From the NCBI GenBank assembly GCA_026119855.1, contig JAOWBW010000253.1, positions 1,054,001 to 1,118,000 of the forward strand: 64,000 bases of DNA, in the 5' to 3' direction. The notes below the pieces were generated by a model. The model was not told the DNA's origin. It did not search any database and was given only the letters and a program-made list of their open reading frames with translations. Position 1 is the stretch's first letter. Each line of letters starts with the position of its first letter. The stretch comes from Campanula takesimana. Its lineage: Eukaryota; Streptophyta; Magnoliopsida; Asterales; Campanulaceae. Shown piece by piece: positions 44,991 through 56,215 of this stretch. Made by a program: the position numbers and the translations under genes.

Positions 44991-45007
44991 CCCCAGCAGA
45001 GTCGCCA
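44991..45007 (-). other. Primer-binding site of the Tat element
   Basis: The minus strand reads TGGCGACTCTGCTGGGG one base inside the 5' LTR, the site typical of Tat/Ogre elements (tRNA-Arg reported for that lineage). Confidence 0.8.
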
Positions 45008-45008
45008 C

Positions 45009-46154
45009 TGTGAATACCCCTTTCCGATGAAGCGACGCATGGGAAGTATCTTGTGATTATTTTTATTTACAAAGGGAATATTCTTAACGACATTAAAATT
45101 ATGAGAGTCGCCACGCCGTTTTAATTAAAGCCAAAACATTGAAAAAAACATTTTTAGTGGGTTCGGGGGTCAAATTACAACAAGAGAAGAATATTGAACG
45201 TTATCACTCCTATTGCCCGAATTGATCGGTCTTTCTATCATGATAAATGTGTTTGTAGTGTGTTAGTGATTTAGACCGGATCCGAAGATTGCCTACGTTC
45301 CTCTCAATGTGAGAAGCTCAGGTCAGCGTAGTTCGCAGAGAATTAGAATAGGCAGAAGAATCGGGATCATGCATAATGAGGGGGAATTACCTAAAGTTTA
45401 GGGTTTAGAAGTAGTTCCTAGATCATCCTCAGGTTGATGAACCCTCGATCATCATCGGCTATGAAATAACATGTAATTATGAAGATCACAACCCTAAATA
45501 TAGCATAAATAAGGTTTTAATCTATGAACACGAAAAACATGCGAAGAACATATTATGAACATATGAATGAACATGCAAAGCATATGAAGAAACTATGAAT
45601 AAACATGTACGAACATGAATATAAAAGATCTACATTAAAAATGATGCAAGAACATGAACAAAAAAGTTAGAAAACTTACCTATGTTGGCAAGAAATAAAC
45701 CTTGATCTTCTTGGAGGTTTGAATGCTAATTAGAGAGCAAAATAGTGTTTAAGGACTCCAAAATTCGTATTTAGAGCTCTCCAAATCGGCCCCTAAACCA
45801 ATGGAATGGAATGGTTTATATAGTAACTGATGGGAAGATCTGACGGTCAGGATCATCCAGCGCAAGGTTGGCCGCCTGGCCATGGTTGAAGCCGGTGACA
45901 AGAGTGGCCGCGTGGCCAAGATCAACGCGCAGCAAGGTTGGCCGCGTGGCCAAGGTTGCAGGCTGACTTGATTCTTAAGCTAGGGTTTCTGCATGGTTTT
46001 AAGGAAACCATTTGTTACCTATTTTGATAGATTTTGTTATAAATGAGATATTTTGGGAATCCGGGACAAGTCTTTGCAAGGTTTCTAATTCCTATAAAGT
46101 CCTTGTATTTTTGGGAAAGTCCTAATAAACTCATTTTCAGGTCGGGTACTAACA
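45009..46154 (-). repeat. 5' LTR of the Tat element
   Basis: On the minus strand it begins TGTTAGTACCCGACC and ends GGTATTCACA. A TATA box (TATATAAACC) lies at 45822-45813. Three copies of GGCCGC(G/C)TGGCC (45869-45955) lie 45-140 bases upstream of it. The CTACG...CGTAG motif is at 45290-45332. Confidence 0.92.
45813..45822 (-). promoter_or_regulatory. TATA box in the 5' LTR of the Tat element
   Basis: Minus strand CTATATAAACC. In the 3' LTR the same site is altered to CTATATTAACC. Confidence 0.65.
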
Positions 46155-46441
46155 ATTACATAAATTATGATAAACATTCTATACAATAATTTCGTTTGAG
46201 ATCTCGGGTCGAATAGCTAGTATCAAAGAATGATGCATATATCTACAGAACATGCTAGTAAAATTGATTTATATTATTGTACATATTTTTATTTATGATT
46301 TTGAAGGCATGATTGAAATCATCGATAATTTGGGAATGTTGGGTTTTCCTTTTCTGGAAGACTTGAACTACAAATTATATATCACAAATTTACATTTCCT
46401 CAAAAAAAAAAAAAAAAAAAAAAAAAAACCCTTTTTCATTA
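46155..46441. other. Host flank, diverged copy of 48268-48450, ending in a poly-A run
   Basis: The block GAATAGCTAGTATCAAAGAATGA and following sequence (46207-46400) recurs at 48276-48450. A run of about 28 A lies at 46402-46429. No gene. Confidence 0.6.
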
Positions 46442-47176
46442 GGGCAAATTGCAATTTAGTTACCTGAGTTTTACACAATGTTTCGATTGGTTTCTGAATC
46501 CGTTTTTCAGCAAATTGGTTACTCCAGTTTGTCATTTAGTTGCAATGTGGTATAAAAATGGGGATCGTTTAAAAACTAACAAAAGTGGATGAAAAACCTA
46601 ACGAGCTTCTTTCAACATTGCAATGGTTAACCCTTAAATTTTCCCACTTCACCCCCTAACTCCTAACGAATGTTTAAAAACTAACATAATTTGCATGCAT
46701 ATGTCCAAAGATTAGTGTTTCAGTCATTTTCATTTTATTTATTACATCAAAATTATAAAAATTATGATATCTATCATAAAAATAATAATTTTATTTAAAC
46801 TTATGACAAATACATATCATTCATAAAAATACTAATTTTATTTAACTAAAATTATAAAATATGATATCCAGAGCGGAACAGTGTTTTGGCCCGTCGAAAA
46901 ACAAAGGAAACCACCAAAAATAGCGATCTCTCCACCCGCGTTCCTTCTCCCCCTTCTCGCGACCACTGTTTTCTCTCTGCTCCATCCAAGTGGGTTTGGT
47001 AGTGCTTGCCTTCATGATCTCTTTGTCATTTCTAATCAAAAAATTGATGGCTGGAGAAACGTTTTTGCACAAGAAATTGTGGCTTGTCGGCGCAATTTTT
47101 GTCAATTTACTGTTTCCGGACAATGCATAATATACTTAAGAAAATGCCCAATGTTTTTTAAGTGAGAGCGAGAAGA

Positions 47177-47233
<57 letters not shown>

Positions 47234-47537
47234 TTGCTCAAGTTTTTCTGAAACAAACAATTAGAATTTGTAGGTTTATTAATTAATGTCTTTAGATGTT
47301 ACAAATTTTTTATTATGGGGTAAAAATGTGAATAAGTTGAGTTGGAGGGTGCACTTTGCAATTATAAAAGAAACTTGTTAGATTTTCCATCTATTTCATT
47401 AAAAAACTAACAATCCATCCATTTTTATACCACATTGCAACTAAATGACAAACTGGAGTAACCAATTTGCTGAAAACGGATTCAGGAACCAATTGAAACA
47501 TCGTGTAAAACTCAGGTAACTAAATTGCAATTTGCCC
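46442..47537. mobile_element. Mutator-type TIR element (1096 bp)
   Basis: Inverted repeats of about 125 bases (left GGGCAAATTGCAATTTAGTT, right end its complement) are flanked by the 9-bp TSD ttttcatta (46433-46441, 47538-47546). The interior has a short GC-richer block (46870-47130) that could be a captured exon, and an (ATT)n run (47182-47233). No transposase is seen, so it is non-autonomous. Confidence 0.87.
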
Positions 47538-47984
47538 TTTTCATTATGGTAAAATACAATATAAGTCCTAAAGTCCACTAAGAGTTAGCAATTTAGGATC
47601 ATCTTTATCTTTGACAATTTACGGCCAAAAGTGCCTAAATTTCCCTAACTAGGGTTTATTATGATTTCAATTACAACTCACATTAAGTGGTCATGTGCCA
47701 CTCATGTGAATGTATAGGGTGAATTGCAATTACAAATACGACCTGAATTTAATGAGATTCGATCAATTTAGGGCTTACCAAAAAGCACCACCCACCGCCA
47801 CAACCCAATAATATAAATTTAGACATTTCACTTAATTGGTGAAAAAAATGGTCACATTGATTCCTTGCATTTGTTTTTCGTTTTTCAAAAGTTATTTATT
47901 TCATCCATAGTTCATAACGATATTAAATATTTTTTTGTCTGATTTGCTCTTATATTTTCATTCGTAAATAATGATAGACATGTA
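47538..47984. other. AT-rich spacer, no gene seen
   Basis: From about 47790 it resembles the left flank of the Tat element (27645-27795). Nothing else was recognised. Confidence 0.5.
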
Positions 47985-48243
47985 CTCCCTCCGTCCCAGC
48001 TCACTTGAGACTTTTTGACCAAAACTGGTTAACTTAAGGTCGGTTTGACCAACACTTTATAGAAATATTTTTGATCCGAAAAAAAATTAAAAAAATGAAA
48101 AATCACCACCATTAAAAATCCTCTCAATAACAATTTTTAATAAGTTTTTTGGAACATAAATATTTTTATAAAGTGTTGGTCAAACCGACCTTAAGTTGAC
48201 CAGTTTTGGTCAAAAAGTCTCAAGTGAGATGGGACGGAGGGAG
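47985..48243. mobile_element. Stowaway (Tc1/mariner) MITE
   Basis: 259 bp with TIRs CTCCCTCCGTCCCAGCTCAC and its complement, extending inward through GACTTTTTGACCAAAACTGG, flanked by TA on both sides (47983-47984, 48244-48245). Confidence 0.93.
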
Positions 48244-48842
48244 TATGCACTAATTTGTTCTCCGACTGAATAGCTAGTATCAAAGAATGACTAATACATC
48301 TATAGAATTTAGTAGTTAAACTGATTTATATTGTATTGTAAATTAGTATAAATATTTTTTACATTATACAAGGTTGAAAGCATGATGATCACTAACTTGG
48401 GAGTGTAGAGTTTTTCGTTTCAAAGAGAAAACCTAAATCGAGATCAAACTTTGTGTACGCTTTTGTGTACTTGTGTACACTTATCAAAGTTTAAGAAAGA
48501 AATCTGCTTAATTTAATGAGTTTTTTGAAAAGTGACATTCGTACTTTGTGCAATATATCAATTTGACTCGCGTACTTAATAAACATCAAATGTGACATGC
48601 GTACTTATGATTGGCAAGATTTTTAGACTAAGTTTTAATGCCCGTTAAAATTTTAACGGGATGGTCCATGTAATCTCCCAAATCGACCTAAATTGTTAAC
48701 AGGCGTTAGTGAATGTTAACGAACACTAATAAGTTAACAGATATTACAATAAAAAAATTTAAATTGACCCTTATAAATTAAGGGGTGATTTTGGTACTAG
48801 CACTCACAGTCAAAGACATTCCTACACCACCATAACAACCAT

Positions 48843-49370
48843 TTGGCTGCATCTCACACCCTGCAGCTCCTCCATCTAACAACACCCAAGTGCCCCCTTC
48901 TCCGCCATCGTCATACTTCCACAGCCTCAACACCTCCCTATCGGAAATCCGACCCAAAAATCGCCCCCAAATCTGATTCCCGTCTAGCAAGACCCGATAA
49001 TTTTGAAGAACAATCACCCAGTCTCAATCTCTCCCTCGATTTGGTCTCGTACTCGTCCCCAATGAAGGAGAATCAAAAACCCAATGCGATCTCTCCTAAA
49101 CCCAGAAACCCTCTTTCTCTCCATGATCTCCTTCTCCTTTCCCCTTCCCCGGTGAGGAGATCTCGGACACAAGCAGACATGGCGGAACAACTCGGTGAAG
49201 TAAATGGGTCCTAACGGAGGTGTAGGAGTAAGACTGGGAATGTGGGTTTAGCGGGATGTGCATCTCCACGGAATGGTCGGAGGTTGAGGAGACGATTAGA
49301 ACAAGAAATTCGAGAAGAGAAGGATTCGGTTGCGGTGGAGGAATTGGGTCATAAGCAAGGAAAAAGCCGT
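48843..49370 (+). pseudogene. Captured gene fragment 1 in the Pack-MULE
   Basis: Translations in two adjacent frames give a serine-proline-rich stretch with LSLHDLLLLSPSPVRRSRTQ (about 49108-49170) and GLAGCASPRNGRRLRRRLEQ (about 49245-49305). These look like two parts of one conserved, basic plant protein of unknown function broken by a frameshift. I recall similar 'SPRNGRRLRRRLEQEIREEKD' stretches in uncharacterised plant proteins but cannot verify this. It is truncated at both ends. Confidence 0.5.
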
Positions 49371-49602
49371 CCAATTCCCTACCTTCTCCGTCACCAACGG
49401 CACCGTAAACTGCACCTTCTTCCAGTTCGTCTCCGTCACTAACCCCAACAGCGACGCCTTTCCTCACTACTATAGTTCCCTCCAGCTCGCTTACTCCGGT
49501 AGCCTCATTGGATTCGTCTTCATTCCAGCCGGAAGGATCGACGGCGGCCACACACAACACATGTCTGCCAAATTCTCCGTTGGAATTAAGGTTCTGAATT
49601 AA
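49330..49602 (+). pseudogene. Captured LEA_2/NHL-type gene fragment in the Pack-MULE
   Basis: The 90-residue frame contains FSVTNGTVNCTFFQFVSVTN, then YSSLQLAYSGSLIGFVFIPA, then GRIDGGHTQHMSAKFSV. This is the beta-sandwich pattern of the LEA-2 (NDR1/HIN1-like) family, where a 'YDSSLQL.YSG..IGFMFIPAGKI..GRT' core is usual. The family's N-terminal transmembrane helix is not present, so this is a fragment. It ends in a stop at 49602, shortly before the right TIR. Not expected to be functional. Confidence 0.72.
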
Positions 49603-49880
49603 TGCTTTAACTGTATAAAGGGGGGTTAAAATTTTAACGCCATCCAATATATGTTAAGTTACATGGATGGACCGTCCCGTTAAAATTTTAACGGGGGTTA
49701 AAAATTAGTCTAAAAATTGCCAATAATAAGTACGGATGTCACATTTGATGTTTATTACGTACGTGAGTCAAATTGATATATTGCACAAAGTACGCATGTC
49801 ACTTTTGCAAAAAACTCTTAATTTAATTGTATATTGAATGAACTACCATATTAAGATTACATCTTTATTTAAAATAATTA

Positions 49881-50107
49881 CTCTCTCCGGTTTAAAATAA
49901 CTGTCACTTTTGCACTTTTCACAAATATTAAGAAATGCAATTATTACTCCATTTTTAATGAAGAATGTACCAAATATATCCCTATTTATTATCACTCTTA
50001 CCTACATTTCTTCTCACAACAAACACAATTAATAACTACAGTAGCAACAATTTTCAATGTAAGGATAAAATAGTAAGATTGACCCAAAAGTGACAATTAT
50101 TTTGGAC
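49881..50107. repeat. Diverged Stowaway-like MITE relic
   Basis: The left end CTCTCTCCGGTTTAAAATAACTG has an approximate inverted partner at the right (GTGACAATTATTTTGGACC). The ends are too worn to fix a TSD. Confidence 0.45.
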
Positions 50108-50226
50108 CAATTATATCTTTCACATACTACTATTTTTCACTCAAATTTGCCTTTGTTCTTTAATAGGCGTGTAAAATCAAACTAAAAACCTTAAACCGTG
50201 AATACCAATTTTCAGTTCCTCATTAT

Positions 50227-52355
50227 GAGTTGGTTTTGGGGGAAACTAGTTTCCCCCTAATGTTAAAAAAAAGACCGGTTTTGACAAGCAATAATGAACC
50301 AAACTTCAACCTTTTTTTAAACCGGTTCGGTCCAACATCTCGCTCATTAACAAAATTAGGGCATAAAACGTGGAAAACACTAGTAGCCGCCGACTGTTCC
50401 CTTCTTCCGGAATCTCTCTCTCTTTTTCTCTCTCTCCATCTCTCTACCGCCATTGCAGATGAGATGAGCTTCAAAAAAACGATCGAAAATGTATGAATCT
50501 TTACAAGTTTGTTCATCAATTATCACTTTTTTTTTTTTTTAATTGAAATTGAAATTGAAATTGATATTCGAATTCTCTAACTGATCTAATTGAAATTGAT
50601 TTCTCCTTATAGAAGATGGATATGGAGATGGAGATAGTAGATCGCAATGTCCTTAAACCAGACGAGAGTGAGATTGAAAAAAGCAATGAAAATCAATTTG
50701 AAGAGATGTATATCTTCATTTGGCTCAAAAACACAAAATTTACACTTAATTTGAATCCTGTAGTCGTTTGCTGCTCAAATTGAAATGGAGATGTTCAAGC
50801 TGCTCAAATTGAAATAGAATTGATTTGGTGTAATTTGTTGTTTAGTATAGTAACTTGGAGTTTTAATATTGTAACTGATATTTTATTACAATAACTTGAT
50901 TTTTTATTAGTGCAGCCTGGTGGTTAATCAAGCTATGTTGTATCAGATCTATACTTAGTATTTTAGTAGCGTAACTTGGTGTTTAAGCAGACAAACTTGA
51001 TATTATAATAACATTGAAATAAAGCATTTTGAATATCGAGTTATATATAAATTGGTGTTTTTTTAGTTTAGTAACTTGGTGTTTTAGTATTGTAACTTTA
51101 TGTTTTAATACAATAACTTGGTGATTTGTTAGTGCAAGTTGCTGGTTAAAGATGTTATGCTATATCAGATATATACTTGGTATTTTAGTAGTGTAACTTG
51201 GTCTTTGGAACAGACAAACTTGTTATTATAATAACCATGCAATTTCTATTGAAATAAGCATTTTGAACATCAACTATAATATAACTTAGTGTTGTTAGTA
51301 TAGTAACTTGGTGTTTTACTATTTTAACTTTATGTTTTAGTACAGTGACTTTGTGTTTAATTAGTGAAGCCTGGTGATTAATCAAGTTATGCAGTATCAG
51401 ATCTACACTTGGTCTTTTATTAGTGTAACTTCGTAATTTAACAGACAAACTTGATATTATAATAACCGTACAATTTCTTTTGAAACAAGCAGTTTGAACA
51501 TGAGCTTATAATACAACTTAATACACATGTTTAATCATAAAAAACAGCAAGTTAATAAGTTAAAATAATAAGTTTGGAGTTAAAAACAATAAGTTACAAT
51601 TTCACTGACTAACACCCTTTCTAGACCTAGTTTTCTGACATATGCTGCAGTTGAACCATCAGCTTTCTTCCTCTTCTTCTCCTCGTTGTCTTTGCTCCCA
51701 ACAACCTTGTCAATGTGATCATGTTTGATTGCCGGAAAGTCTTCAACTTTATTCAACAAAGACTCATTTGCTTGTTTAAATCACTTAGTAACAAGTACCA
51801 AACTCAACATAACTAAACAAGCATCACAAAAACATAACAAAAAATGCTTGAAATCAACACAATAAGCGAACAAAATAGAGTGAGAATCAAGCGGAAAAAG
51901 CTTGAAATCAACACATACCTCCATCATGCCCGTCCTCTTCTTCATTACATATTTCTTTGCGTTTGGATTTGAAATCAACCTCATTCTGCTTGAAATTGAG
52001 TGCAATCGAGTGAAATAGAGTGAGTATGACCGTCGTTAGGTCTGAGAGAGAGTGAGATGGAGATAGCGACGGCGACGATTAGTCGGGGAGTGAGAGAGAT
52101 GGAGATTTAGGTTGAAGAGTGAGAGAGATGGAGGCGGCTAGGTCTGAGAGAGATGGAGAGAGCACGGTTAGAGATGGGAGAGAGAAAGAGTCGTACATCC
52201 AAAGCCGCATAAAAGGCCGGTTTACAAAAATTTTGATCGAATTTTTTTAATGAGCGAGAACCGGTTTAGAAAAGGTAGGAGTTAGTTTGCTGGTTGTCCA
52301 AAACCGGTCTTTTTTTAACATTAGGGGGAAACTAGTGGTCCCCCAAAATTTTGTG
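50227..52355. mobile_element. TIR element with 9-bp TSD and internal tandem repeats
   Basis: Inverted ends (left GGTTTTGGGGGAAACTAGTT, right AACTAGT-GGTCCCCCAAAA type) extend through CCCCCTAATGTTAAAAAAAG and AGACCGGTTTTG, about 130 bases, flanked by cctcattat (50218-50226, 52356-52364). This size and TSD point to a Mutator-like element. Inside are a CT-rich leader-like stretch (50400-50450), three tandem copies of a 220-235-bp unit (50846-51510), and a basic minus-strand coding-like piece (about 51600-51780, DGSTAAYVRKLGLERV). No transposase was recognised. Confidence 0.78.
50846..51510. repeat. Three tandem copies of a 220-235-bp AT-rich unit
   Basis: Units begin near 50848, 51068 and 51300 with TAGTAACTTGG(T/A)GTTTTA and each contain TATCAGAT(C/A)TA and CAGACAAACTTG. 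They are moderately diverged. Confidence 0.85.
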
Positions 52356-52439
52356 CCTCATTATTTTCCTTTTCTTTATTGGGCCTGTTTTAATTCTTCT
52401 TCAATGAATTAGTTAGCCCGCAAAGGTTATTGGCAAGGG

Positions 52440-53640
52440 TTTCTGGTCCACCCTCTATTTAAACATCGCTTTCTCTGTGTGTCGCTGTCTCTCCATCCTT
52501 CTCCTCTCTCTCTCTCTCTCTCTCCATCTATCTATTTAAGATTCCCATTTTCCGTCCATTTCTCTATCCGGCCTCTCTTTTCTTTCGCCTGAAGGTATGC
52601 ATGTCTCTTTACTCATTTATTTTTCTATTTATTGATTCAAATTTCTGTTTTCATCAATTGGGTTGTTGTATATGCTCAAGGTTTGGTGATGGAGGAGCAC
52701 TCTCCTGGCCATCCAGCAACGGAAATCAAAAGATTTCATGTAAGATTCCTGGATCTTGATCCAACATTGATTCTGATCTTGTTTTGAGGTTCACTGATTT
52801 TTAAATTCTTGAATTTTATTGTGGTTTTTATAGATACCCATGTTTCTGTTTTTGGATAGGTTTTAAGTTAAAGTTGGTACTATTTCTTGATCTGTTTAAA
52901 ATCTATGCATGCTATTTTGAAAAGGATTTTAAACCTAGTTGATTAAATTTTAATGTATTGTAAACTTGGAGATGAACTCATAAATTGATTTGTTGAAATG
53001 AATAAAGTAATTAAAGTTGGTACTTTTCTTGATCTGCTTCTTAACATACATGCATGCAGCTTGAAATCCCTCTTAAACTTCTCTCACTAATTAATTAATA
53101 GATTTGATTGATTGACTCGCAGCAGTTCCATGTATTTTTTGTTGATTGAATGCTGAAATTTTAGGTTTTTGTCGTGTTTAAGATTAATTCAGTCGTGGAT
53201 AGAGTACAATCTTGTGATCCACAACAATCGGTCCAGTAATTATTTCGCTGGGGATTCCATATTTCTCATCTAATGTTCTATTATGAATCTCTGATATTGT
53301 TATTCAGGCAAATTGATATGTAATTTGACACATTTCTATCTTGAGCAGTCAAATACCTTGTTTTACTTGTATATTTTTGTGCGTGTGTGTGTGTATTTAT
53401 GCTGCGTATCATAAGATCTCCATGCTTACGTTGTCCTTTTATTAAACCTAAGACATGTTATTATGTTTCCTATTTCTAAGTTGAATATTACTTTTACTTA
53501 CATGGCTATAACACGTTTGTTGGATTCAAGCAGGAACTTCCCAGTGTGATTCAGATCCACGACCAAATGCGACATAATCTAAAGGGATTCCTCCTACCCC
53601 TTCCAATGTGCTCAAGTATACGGTACGGTAATTTGGCTAC
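52440..53640 (+). other. Possible 5' part of a spliced host gene (unverified)
   Basis: A TATA-like CTATTTAAAC (52454-52463) is followed by a CT-rich leader and a donor GAAG|GTATGC (52595). An acceptor CTCAAG at 52680 precedes ATG at 52689. A 17-codon exon starting MEEHSPGHPATEIKRF ends in a good donor CAT|GTAAGA (52740). An acceptor TTCAAGCAG (53533) continues in phase 0 with ELPSVIQIHDQM and on to a donor near 53623 or 53628. The signals are coherent, but the coding pieces are short and the protein is not recognised. Could be a real gene's first exons or a captured fragment. Confidence 0.35.
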
Positions 53641-54690
53641 TTATGACATCAATTTTTATTACTTTTGTTCTTACCATTTTGATCGTGTTTCATTGTGATA
53701 CGATGCATTTTCATCCAGCCAGAGGTGCCTTCTCGACCTGCTGGCCTCTTAACTCTAGGAGTTCCTAGTCATTACTTTCTGAAGATATTAGTCTCTTCAA
53801 ATCTTATATCGGGCTTCATTGATTTTTAAATTCTAATTTGGTTTGCTGCGGAATCCAATTACATATGTTTTTAGTATACTGATTTTTGCATGGGCTTTAT
53901 TTTTTTGTGCTTTTCGTTTAAAGTTAGTTACTTAGATATTTTTTGTATATCATTTGTTTCTTATTCTAATTAAAGTTACCACTTATCAATAAGCATAATA
54001 TAATTGCGCTAAGTTAGAGTTATTGATCTTGAGTGATATGTTCCCCATTATGGCTTTAAATTAGGGTTATTGATCTTGAGTGATATGTTTCCCATTATTT
54101 GAATTTCAACGGTGGACTATGGCGGATGGTGGAGGATAGCGACATGTGTTGGTGAATCGGAAACTTCTGTTGGTATTACCGACTGACAATGTCAGTAAGT
54201 CATACCGACAGAAATTTCCATCGGTAACTATTAAACCCGTCTGTAAAATATTATTTTCAACGTTTGGATTTCTCGAGTTAACGTCGCTTATAATGACGGA
54301 ATTAGTCTATCACTAAATTCCGTGGGTAAAATGCATCTTTCTAGACTAGCCATTAAAACTAGTTACTTGTCTGTTTTACTATAATGCAGGTAAATTATTA
54401 CTTGTAATATTTTAAACAAGATTATAAAAAATGAATCGAGCCCAGCCGAACTAAACGATCTGGTCTCAAGATGTTCACACTACGGATCTTCAGTGGAACT
54501 GGAGGTTGATTTGCTTATTGCCAAATATGTAGTTACTTGATACTCTTTCGCGAAGAATAATTATAAAGCACGATCTCGACTTTGAAAACATAGAAGCTAA
54601 TGAATGTTAAAACAATAATCTTCTTACTGATTCCGGATGAAGATTTTGGATATCACTCAGATGCAAGGAGTCTGAGTATTTGAATTTGAA
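53641..54690. other. Intron-like or intergenic stretch
   Basis: Mostly AT-rich. An open piece PEVPSRPAGLLTLGVPS follows an AG at about 53720 and could be another exon. The block at 54538-54660 resembles 56546-56672. No gene is firmly supported. Confidence 0.35.
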
Positions 54691-54699
54691 TTTGTGTTG

Positions 54700-54866
54700 T
54701 AATGGGACAAATTCTTCTCCCCAACGCCAGCCTCCACCAACCCGTTCTCGATCCACATTCACCTTCCTCGGAGCTGACCATTCTCTGTCGACTAGAGGAC
54801 AAGCCTAAGACTCCGCCCTCACCTTACCCAAGATTACTTTAATATCCACAATCTTGTTCCACCAGA

Positions 54867-54898
<32 letters not shown>

Positions 54899-56215
54899 CC
54901 GCGGTGAAATAAACAATGGGGCATCAAAAGTTTGTGGAAATCCTCATTTGGGATTTGTTTGTTTTATTTATTAGTGAATTTGGAATGAGATTTTTATTCT
55001 TTGCATGTTATTTGTGAGATGAATTTGAATCTAGATTTTGAATCTGGTTGGGAAACACTCGTTAGGAAAGTATAGTAAATCTGGGGTTTGAATTTTAGAT
55101 TCTTTCTCCCATTAAAAGGTTTGGGAAATTTATTAATTGCAAGTATAGCGAATCAACTTGTGAAAATGGTAATCTTTAATTATTTTCTTATTTGTTAGGT
55201 TTAATTTGGTAGGATCTCCACCTGATTTTTGTCTCTCTTTTGGAAAGGTTTCTTCATTGATGTTGGTTTTTATACCTTCTAATTTTAGGAGATCAAAATA
55301 GGTGTACACGTATATTCAGAAAATACATGCAGTTAAAATACGTCAGAGTTTCAATAATTCAGAATTCAGCTTTCAGCTTTCAGATGTATCTTATGGATCA
55401 GTATTCTGGACTCATCACTTATTAAAAAAAAAAAAAAAAAAAAACAGCACTGTTCTTTGTTGTTTAGTTGTTGTGATGCCCAATCTTATGTGGTTTATAT
55501 GGGTGATTTTCAGAACATCAAAAAGCGCTGTGATCTCTGAGCCCTCGGCAAGTGCTACTTTGCTTGTCATACCTCCAAAAAATAGTGAAAAAAAAGAGAA
55601 AGAGAAAGTTAGTTTTATAGTCGATATCTTTTTTATTTGAATTGTTGATTTGATTGAGATACCATAAACTCTTACATAATACATCTCCATCGGGGCTTCT
55701 TCAGTTCCTTGGGACCAGCTTTGACTCCAACATCCGCTACAACTACTTGCCAGTGTAATGCGTCACAGGAAAACGATGGAAAGAAAGATGAAAATGAAGA
55801 TAAAGAAAGGGTTTGTATTTCTTGCTGGGAGATTAATCATTCTTTTCCCATCCTACCAAACATAGCTTAAAGTTTCCCTGTTTAATATTTTCATTTGGTA
55901 GTACAGGGTCATAAAGTCAGCTTCTGTACCAAGATCCTCCACTAGTACTTCCTCTCAAACGAAAAGTGAATTGAAGATAACTAAGAAGTTAGTTTCTGAT
56001 TTGACCTATTTTAAAGATAAGCTGTTCCAAAATTCGCTAAAAGTAACTTCTTTTGTTTTGTGATCTCAATTTTATGTATTTTGCAGATTTTGCTACATAT
56101 ACACCTCAAACGGGGTGTCTCTCCATGGATATGCGTTCTGATTTGAAGAATTTGGTAGAGTGTGCGCCACAGATACTTCCTGATAATCTTCTACGTAAGT
56201 AACAATCTATATCTT
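54700..56215 (+). other. Second possible spliced gene or gene fragment (unverified)
   Basis: A CT-rich leader (54860-54900) precedes ATG at 54916. Open pieces with splice-like borders follow: about 55694-55810 (GFFSSLGPALTPTSATTTC, lysine/glutamate-rich end), about 55907-55990 (serine/threonine-rich), and 56087-56194. The last has a clean TTTTGCAG acceptor and CTAC|GTAAGT donor and reads SMDMRSDLKNLVECAPQILP. The phases between the first two pieces do not join cleanly, so this may be a decayed or misread gene. Product not recognised. Confidence 0.33.

Larger units (their letters stand above)
27796..46154 (-). mobile_element. Tat-lineage Ty3/Gypsy element with antisense genes, pol deleted
   Basis: LTRs of about 1.15 kb (27796-28942, 45009-46154) begin and end TGTGAATACC...GGGTACTAACA on the plus strand, flanked by the TSD attac (27791-27795, 46155-46159). 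On the minus strand the order is 5' LTR, a primer site of the Tat/Ogre type, a minisatellite leader, gag, protease with a G-patch, a truncated RT, then two genes on the opposite strand, tandem repeats, polypurine tract and 3' LTR. Most of RT, RNase H and integrase are missing, so it is non-autonomous. LTRs differ at only about a dozen sites. A solo LTR of another family (41656-44918) lies in its leader. Confidence 0.92.
48518..49817 (+). mobile_element. Pack-MULE carrying pieces of two host genes
   Basis: A 1300-bp element with TIRs of roughly 150-170 bases (left GAGTTTTTTGAAAAGTGACA, right end its complement GTCACTTTTGCAAAAAACTC) is flanked by ttaatttaat (48508-48517, 49818-49827), a 9-10-bp TSD. 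Between the TIRs, GC-rich coding-like sequence on the plus strand replaces transposase. It comprises a fragment of an unidentified conserved plant protein (about 48870-49320) and an LEA_2-like fragment (49330-49602). This is the architecture of a Pack-MULE. Strand is given by the captured frames. Confidence 0.83.

Noticed and set aside
46881..47165. 94-residue open frame inside the Mutator-type TIR element
   Set aside because: No recognisable family and an overlapping frame on the other strand; at most a captured fragment.
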